Positions 11,186 to 15,079 of a stretch of DNA of 15,079 nt are shown one piece after another; the first letter of the stretch is position 1, and each line of letters begins with the position of its first letter. Origin of the DNA: Magnetospirillum sp. (GTDB lineage Bacteria; Pseudomonadota; Alphaproteobacteria; Rhodospirillales; Magnetospirillaceae); contig JAIWOG010000273.1 in the NCBI GenBank assembly GCA_020217035.1, forward strand, positions 1 to 15,079, given 5' to 3'. A program made the position numbers and the translations under genes. The notes under the pieces are model-generated. The model saw only the letters and a list, made by a program, of their open reading frames with translations. It ran no database searches and was not told the DNA's origin.

Positions 11186-11815
11186 TTAACGGGTGACGCG
11201 AACGAACTCGATGGGAAAGCCTTTTCTTTTAAAAGTTGTCTTCAACAAGGTGCCATCGGCGCCGTACCACAGGTCACGCTCCAGGTCGCCATCCAAACGG
11301 TAGTGACGGGCGACGACGGTGCCGCCCATCACCGTGATGGATTCATCGCCTCGACTGCTGACCCTCACCTGATAAGGTGCTGCGTCGATGGTGCCGAACA
11401 GGGCCGCTGCCTCCATCGCCTTGACGGTCCACAAGCTGGCGGGGAAAGCGTTGGCCGGGCGTTCGCCGGCCGTGCCGTTGACGACGACCCGCCACGAGGA
11501 ATCGCCACGTACCGCCTCCAGTTCAGTGGTGGTGCCGTCATCGTTGGTGTCGGCCAGTACACGCACCAAACGCCCGTCGCGCCATTCCTCTCGCCGCTTG
11601 TGGTCGAAGGCGAAGGCCATGAACAAAACGGTGGTGCGGCTGTGGGTTTCAACCTCCACCACCAAGTCGTCGCCACGGCGGTCGACCGACACGTCCTCGC
11701 GGCCGATGACCTGCCCATCCTTGCGAATTTCGTAGTTCAATCGCTGCGGCTCGGCACCGAAAGCAGCGCCGCCGGCCACCAGCCCAAACAAGGACAACAG
11801 CATGATCCGCCGCAT
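11186..11815 (-). CDS. Exported DUF6134-family protein
   Basis: The protein has 209 residues. The N-terminus MRRIMLLSLFGLVAGGAAFG is a signal peptide with a likely cut near residues 20-21, so the product should be periplasmic. The body is beta-rich, with features I associate with DUF6134 proteins: LNYEIRKDGQVIGRE at the start, DHKRREEWRDGRLVRV in the middle, then PASLW and a closing HYRLDGDLERDLWYGADGTL. There are no obvious catalytic residues or cysteines. A GGAGGA ribosome site lies 5 nt before the ATG. It is 13 bp after the SCP2 gene and precedes fadL, so a periplasmic lipid-handling role is plausible by association only. The biochemical function is unknown. Confidence 0.85.
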   Translation of the reverse strand: MRRIMLLSLFGLVAGGAAFGAEPQRLNYEIRKDGQVIGREDVSVDRRGDDLVVEVETHSRTTVLFMAFAFDHKRREEWRDGRLVRVLADTNDDGTTTELEAVRGDSSWRVVVNGTAGERPANAFPASLWTVKAMEAAALFGTIDAAPYQVRVSSRGDESITVMGGTVVARHYRLDGDLERDLWYGADGTLLKTTFKRKGFPIEFVRVTR

Positions 11816-11828
11816 TGTTTCCTCCCCG

Positions 11829-12122
11829 TCAGTCGATGGCGGCCACCAATTTCATCGCCACGCCCATGGACCCCTTCACCTTGATCTTGCCCAGGGTGTA
11901 GCCCAGCATGGGGTCCATCTTCCCGGTCATCAGCTTGACCAGGTTGTCAGCGCTGATCTTGATGGTGCAGACGGGATCGCAATCCTCATCGCGGCTCAGG
12001 CTGGGCTGTCGGCTTCGGGCGTCGATCAGCCATTGGCCATCGCCCCCCAGGTCAAAGCAAACCACCGCCCCCAATCCGGCCAGCTTTGGCAAGCTCGCCT
12101 CTAAAGTGTCCTCGATATCCAT
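11829..12122 (-). CDS. SCP2 sterol/lipid-carrier domain protein
   Basis: The protein has 97 residues from ATG 12122. Two earlier in-frame ATGs (12137, 12128) are less likely because GGGAGG (12135-12130) sits 7 nt before ATG 12122 but would overlap or crowd the others. It is a single SCP2 domain: VVCFDLGGDGQWLIDA, a stretch near DPVCTIKISADNLVKLM, and KIKVKGSMGVAMKL at the C-terminal face, where SCP2 proteins show a conserved gly/lys-rich strand. Family members bind fatty acyl-CoAs or sterols in a hydrophobic tunnel. Here it would be a cytoplasmic acyl-CoA carrier. It is the first gene after a palindromic operator and is 13 bp from the DUF6134 gene. In animals the SCP2 domain is fused to an HSDL2-type SDR, whose homologue here is at 859-1680. 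Confidence 0.88.
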   Translation of the reverse strand: MDIEDTLEASLPKLAGLGAVVCFDLGGDGQWLIDARSRQPSLSRDEDCDPVCTIKISADNLVKLMTGKMDPMLGYTLGKIKVKGSMGVAMKLVAAID

Positions 12123-12134
12123 CGACATACCTCC

Positions 12135-12151
12135 CATGCACTTGATGCATG
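12135..12151 (-). promoter_or_regulatory. Leader hairpin abutting the SCP2 ribosome site
   Basis: CATGCA and TGCATG flank a five-base loop (a perfect six-pair stem), and the last stem base is the first G of the GGGAGG ribosome site. A second ATGCATG copy lies at 12159-12165, giving an alternative pairing partner. The hairpin could tune translation of the SCP2 gene, or the repeats could be a protein site. I saw no match to a known riboswitch. Confidence 0.4.
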
Positions 12152-12155
12152 CCCA

Positions 12156-12187
12156 TTAATGCATGACGTTTACGTCAACGTCATCAA
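12156..12187 (-). promoter_or_regulatory. Candidate MerR-type promoter with palindromic operator upstream of SCP2 gene
   Basis: Arms ATGACGTT and AACGTCAT (12163-12184) form a 22-bp palindrome with one mismatched pair. Its core ACGTTTACGTCAACGT (12166-12181) is nearly identical to the fadL palindrome. On the minus strand TTGATG (12187-12182) and a weak CATTAA (12161-12156) flank it with a 20-bp spacer, the over-long spacing typical of promoters that MerR-family proteins remodel. The operator is firmer than the hexamers. Confidence 0.62.
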
Positions 12188-12252
12188 TGAAAAAGTATGT
12201 AATGATCGTCACCTCAATTAAGCCCCATGCCATTCGGTGCAGGGGACTTGAT

Positions 12253-12266
12253 CCTTGTGCGCAAGG
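12253..12266. promoter_or_regulatory. 14-bp palindrome in the divergent intergenic region
   Basis: CCTTGTGCGCAAGG is palindromic except for one pair. It lies between the SCP2 promoter and the plus-strand hydrolase gene. A smaller inverted repeat, GTATC/GATAC (12318-12333), sits just before the hydrolase ATG. Either could be an operator or an mRNA leader hairpin. No good sigma70 promoter for the plus-strand gene was found by eye in 12188-12338. Confidence 0.3.
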
Positions 12267-12338
12267 TACGCCGAGTGAGGTCGTGTAAGATAAACGTCCG
12301 TCATATTGTCGGTGGACGTATCTCCGGCGATACATCCA

Positions 12339-13568
12339 ATGATGATCATACACACACTGAAACGGCTCCCATTGCGACGCGGCTCAGTGCATTTCCAAGG
12401 CAGATCCCTGTCATACATCGCATTGACCGCCGTGGCGGCGTTCATCGCCGGCTTGCTGGTCCGGCCGTTGATCAAGGACGAGCGCATATACCAGACTTAT
12501 GCCCGCTACATCCTTGATCAGCCGCCGCACAAGCAGAAACCCGACGACGCCGGGGTGTTCGACACCGTCGCGGCAACGGACTTCTCGGGTCTCGTCACCG
12601 TGAAGTCCCAGCAAGACGTCGAGGCCCGACGCCAGGCGCTGGCGGCGTTCATTTGGCGCGGTGCGCAGTCTCCCTTTGGGCGCTATCCAGAACAGGTCCA
12701 GGCGGGATCGACACTGCCCTTCATCGACATCGCCGGCCTGGAACGGGTTGAACGCCTTGAAATTCGCATGCCGCTGGGCGTGACCTCGGTGGCCACTGTC
12801 CTGGTGCCCCGACACCAGCGTTCATGCCTGATGCTGTATCAGGAAGGCCACCGGGTGTCGTTCCTGGAACGCAAACGGCTGTTGCGACGTTTCGTCGATT
12901 CGGGCTGTCATGTGGTCGCCTTGTCTTTGCCGCTGACCGGCGGCGACAATTCACGGCCGACGATCGACCATCCGCGCTTCGGCCGCATCCTGCTGAACGA
13001 CCCGGACAAGTTGGAAATACTCGAGACGGATACATTCTCGACGCTCCAGTACTTCCTGACCCCGCCCATCGTCGCCCTGAACCACATGCTGAAGGATCGC
13101 ACGTTCCAGCGGATCGGCATGACCGGCTTTTCCGGCGGCGGCTGGGTCACCACCTTGGTCGCGGCGCTCGACCCCCGCATCCAACGCAGCACCGCCATCG
13201 CCGGGTCGGTTCCACTAAGCGTGCACGCCGCCGCCTTGCATTGGGGCAGCTATGAACAGCGGATGGGCCGGCTTTATGAAATCGCCAACTACCCCGAGCT
13301 CTATGTCATGGCCGCCGCCGGCCAGGGCCGCCACCACACCCAGTACTACAATGTGGACGACCCCTGCTGTTTTGCCGGCAACAACTGGGCGTATTGGGCC
13401 GATGCGCTTCCCCAGCATGCACAAAAGCTGGGGGGGAAACTCGCCACCAAAGCCTACAGCCTGGAACGCCACGCCATCGGCCAGAGTGTCGCCAACATGG
13501 TGGTGCGTGATTTCGCGTCCTTCCCGTCGCCTGCGATCATCCCGGATAAACCGCCTGGATCACCGTGA
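12339..13568 (+). CDS. Membrane-anchored alpha/beta-hydrolase-like protein, substrate unknown
   Basis: The protein has 409 residues from ATG 12339. The frame is open to a TTG at 12306, and no start has a good ribosome site, so the N-terminus is uncertain. A basic N-terminus and one hydrophobic helix (about 25-43, SYIALTAVAAFIAGLLV) predict an inner-membrane anchor with the body in the periplasm. The body has the nucleophile elbow GMTGFSGGGW (260-269, Ser265) and an earlier YQEGH (167-171) that may shape the oxyanion hole. A late ERHAIGQSV (His378) could supply the catalytic histidine. DPCC (341-344) offers a possible disulfide. The pattern suits esterase or dienelactone-hydrolase-like folds, but I do not recognise the specific family. 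The gene is alone on the plus strand, divergent from the SCP2 gene, and its end overlaps the decarboxylase beta-subunit gene by 32 bp. A function in lipid ester hydrolysis is only a guess from neighbours. Confidence 0.75.
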   Translation: MMIIHTLKRLPLRRGSVHFQGRSLSYIALTAVAAFIAGLLVRPLIKDERIYQTYARYILDQPPHKQKPDDAGVFDTVAATDFSGLVTVKSQQDVEARRQALAAFIWRGAQSPFGRYPEQVQAGSTLPFIDIAGLERVERLEIRMPLGVTSVATVLVPRHQRSCLMLYQEGHRVSFLERKRLLRRFVDSGCHVVALSLPLTGGDNSRPTIDHPRFGRILLNDPDKLEILETDTFSTLQYFLTPPIVALNHMLKDRTFQRIGMTGFSGGGWVTTLVAALDPRIQRSTAIAGSVPLSVHAAALHWGSYEQRMGRLYEIANYPELYVMAAAGQGRHHTQYYNVDDPCCFAGNNWAYWADALPQHAQKLGGKLATKAYSLERHAIGQSVANMVVRDFASFPSPAIIPDKPPGSP

Positions 13569-14790
13569 CATAGATCGCCGCCATGATAGCGGTGGTGATG
13601 ACGCCGGAAATGCTGACGCCCAAAGCGTGCGGCATGACGATGACGCCGGGTGCCACCTTGGTCACTTCCTTCTGAGCCACCTTGGCACAGGTGGGCACGC
13701 AGGACACGGCGGCGATGCCGATCACCGGGTTGAACTTGCGCCCCGTGGCGAAGTACAGCACATAGCCGCCGATGATACCGCCGATGCCGGAAATCAGCAG
13801 CGCCAACATGCCGAGCACCAGCAAGATCAGGACCTGCGGGTCCAAGATCAGCCGCGCCTCGCACAGCACCCCCAACAGCAGCCCCAAAAAGAAGGTGCCG
13901 CCATACAGGAACACCCCACTCAGCAGGTCGACGAAGGGCAAAAGCTGGCTTTCACGGATGATGACGCCCAGGAACAGGCAGAACACCAAGGGCGCCGCCA
14001 CCGGGAACAGCAGCGACAGCAAGATGCACATAGCCACCGAGAAAGCGATCTTCTGCCCGGCGGTGATCGGCTTCCTGGGCTTTTCCGGCGGCATGGGCAG
14101 CGCCCGCAATCGGGCCGGGATCAGCAGCCGAATCAAATAGGGATAACCGCCATAGGTCAGCCCCAGATACAGATAGGCCACCACGGTGATGGGCACGAAC
14201 ATTTCACGGGCCAGGGACAAGGACGTGAATAGCACCATGGGCCCGTCGGCGCCGCCGATGATGGCCACAGAGGCGGCCTGGCCCGGCGTCAGCCCCAGGG
14301 CGATGGCGATGGGATAGATGGCGATGGTGCCCAGTTCGCCGAACAGCGCCAGGATCATGCTTTGGAACGGCCGCGCCATCACATAGCCCACATCCAGCAG
14401 CACGCCGATGCCCAGGAACACCAGGCAGGCGATCAGGCCGTTGCTGAAGGTGAAGGTGTAGATGGGCTGCAACCAGTTGATCTGCAGGATGTTCAGCATC
14501 GCCGTGGCTTGAGCCGCGTTGTCGGCCACCGCCAAGGCGTCGACGAAGATCTGGTTGGGGCCGGCCCGCAGCCAACCACCTTCGGGCACGAACAGAACGG
14601 CGGCGTTGATGGTGGCCATGCCCAAGCCCATGGGGATCATCAACAGCGCTTCCAGAACCCCCTTCTTGCCCAGGTAGATCAGCAGGACACCCAGGCCGAT
14701 CAGCGCCAGACGCATGATCAGGATGCTGGGCTCGGCCGCCACCAGGGTGGCGATGCCCTGGAACAGGTCCAGAAGGTTCAGGCGCTCCAT
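13537..14790 (-). CDS. Sodium-translocating decarboxylase beta subunit (OadB/GcdB/MmdB family)
   Basis: The protein has 417 residues and is strongly hydrophobic, with about ten membrane helices. Family hallmarks are present: the re-entrant-loop motif IIGGADGPMVLF (177-188), where Asp182 matches the aspartate needed for sodium and proton movement, and NPVIGIAAVSCVPTCAKVAQ (354-373) with a conserved serine near the ion site. The beta subunit decarboxylates carboxybiotin and exports sodium ions across the inner membrane. Oxaloacetate, glutaconyl-CoA, methylmalonyl-CoA and malonate systems share this subunit, so the substrate cannot be assigned without the carboxyltransferase subunit, which is not in the window. 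It starts 10 bp after the biotin-carrier gene (ribosome site AGGGGCGG), and its stop lies inside the 3' end of the convergent hydrolase gene with no terminator between. Confidence 0.9.
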   Translation of the reverse strand: MERLNLLDLFQGIATLVAAEPSILIMRLALIGLGVLLIYLGKKGVLEALLMIPMGLGMATINAAVLFVPEGGWLRAGPNQIFVDALAVADNAAQATAMLNILQINWLQPIYTFTFSNGLIACLVFLGIGVLLDVGYVMARPFQSMILALFGELGTIAIYPIAIALGLTPGQAASVAIIGGADGPMVLFTSLSLAREMFVPITVVAYLYLGLTYGGYPYLIRLLIPARLRALPMPPEKPRKPITAGQKIAFSVAMCILLSLLFPVAAPLVFCLFLGVIIRESQLLPFVDLLSGVFLYGGTFFLGLLLGVLCEARLILDPQVLILLVLGMLALLISGIGGIIGGYVLYFATGRKFNPVIGIAAVSCVPTCAKVAQKEVTKVAPGVIVMPHALGVSISGVITTAIMAAIYVTVIQAVYPG

Positions 14791-14800
14791 CGTGCCGCCC

Positions 14801-15079
14801 CTAGCCGATGGTCATCAGCACGGCGCCGGCTTCCACCGCCTGGCCGACCACCACGGCGATGGCCTTCACCGTGCCGGAATGATTGGCATGGATCGGGGTC
14901 TTCATCTTCATGGCCTCGATGACCAGGATCTTGTCGCCGGCGCAGACGCTTTGCCCCAAGGACACCGTCAGGCTTTCCACCACCCCGGCCAGCGGACTGA
15001 TCTCGTCGCCGGCGCCGGCCAGCGGCTTGGCGGCGGCGGGAACGGGCGACGGCGGCGCGGCGATGGGGGCGGCGGCCAC
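14801..15079 (-). CDS. Biotin carboxyl-carrier domain of the sodium-pump decarboxylase (N-terminus beyond window)
   Basis: The frame is open to the right window edge, giving 92 visible residues, so the true start is probably outside. An alanine/proline-rich flexible linker (first 25 residues) leads into a biotinyl domain with the canonical EAMKMKT, whose central lysine (Lys58 of the visible part) is the biotinylation site. The gly-rich SPLAGVV and SGTVKAI turns on either side complete the two-fold hammerhead fold. It carries the carboxyl group from the carboxyltransferase to the membrane beta subunit encoded 10 bp downstream. It may be a separate gamma/carrier subunit (MmdC/GcdC type) or the tail of an OadA-type alpha subunit. 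The visible part cannot decide. Confidence 0.88.
   Translation of the reverse strand: MAAAPIAAPPSPVPAAAKPLAGAGDEISPLAGVVESLTVSLGQSVCAGDKILVIEAMKMKTPIHANHSGTVKAIAVVVGQAVEAGAVLMTIG

Noticed and set aside
12188..12338. Small open frames and a possible small RNA in the divergent gap
   Set aside because: There was no ribosome site, terminator or clear promoter. Only short palindromes are supportable.

Overview
The window is GC-rich chromosomal DNA with dense, mostly co-directional genes. Gene content and style suggest an alphaproteobacterium, perhaps Rhodospirillales (Magnetospirillum-like). That placement is inferred from overall resemblance only; there is no rRNA or tRNA here to anchor it. I see no mobile element, CRISPR array, tRNA, rRNA or prophage gene.

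Positions 1-12122, all on the minus strand and read right to left, form one fatty-acid catabolic locus. It begins with a small SCP2-type lipid-carrier gene and an exported DUF6134-like protein (12122-11186), preceded by an operator-like palindrome. A second, nearly identical palindrome precedes fadL (outer-membrane fatty-acid channel, 11049-9766). fadL is followed by an acyl-CoA synthetase (fadD), a MerR-family regulator, a thiolase (fadA), a FadN-type 3-hydroxyacyl-CoA dehydrogenase/enoyl-CoA hydratase fusion, a large acyl-CoA dehydrogenase, a THEM6-like thioesterase and an HSDL2-like short-chain dehydrogenase. Junctions are tight within three groups: SCP2/DUF6134, fadL/fadD, and fadA to the SDR. 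Gaps of about 70-140 bp separate the groups. A strong rho-independent terminator follows the dehydrogenase, and after it comes an ECI2-like enoyl-CoA isomerase/hydratase gene that leaves the window at position 1.

Together these genes cover import (FadL), activation (FadD), all four beta-oxidation steps, an auxiliary isomerase for unsaturated chains, acyl-CoA release (thioesterase) and an intracellular lipid carrier. The MerR protein is the obvious candidate regulator. It resembles the LiuR-type MerR proteins of acyl-CoA catabolism, and the two palindromes, 15 of 16 bases identical, are the obvious candidate operators.

From 12339 to 13568 a single plus-strand gene encodes a membrane-anchored alpha/beta-hydrolase-like protein of unknown substrate. 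Its 3' end overlaps, tail to tail, a minus-strand pair at 13537-15079: the beta subunit of a sodium-translocating decarboxylase and a biotin-carrier domain that runs off the right edge.

The window is mainly a well-organised but ordinary catabolic operon. The points most worth checking are the shared palindromes, the separate SDR and SCP2 genes that correspond to one fused protein (HSDL2) in animals, the exported DUF6134 protein tied to lipid genes, and the unassigned anchored hydrolase.
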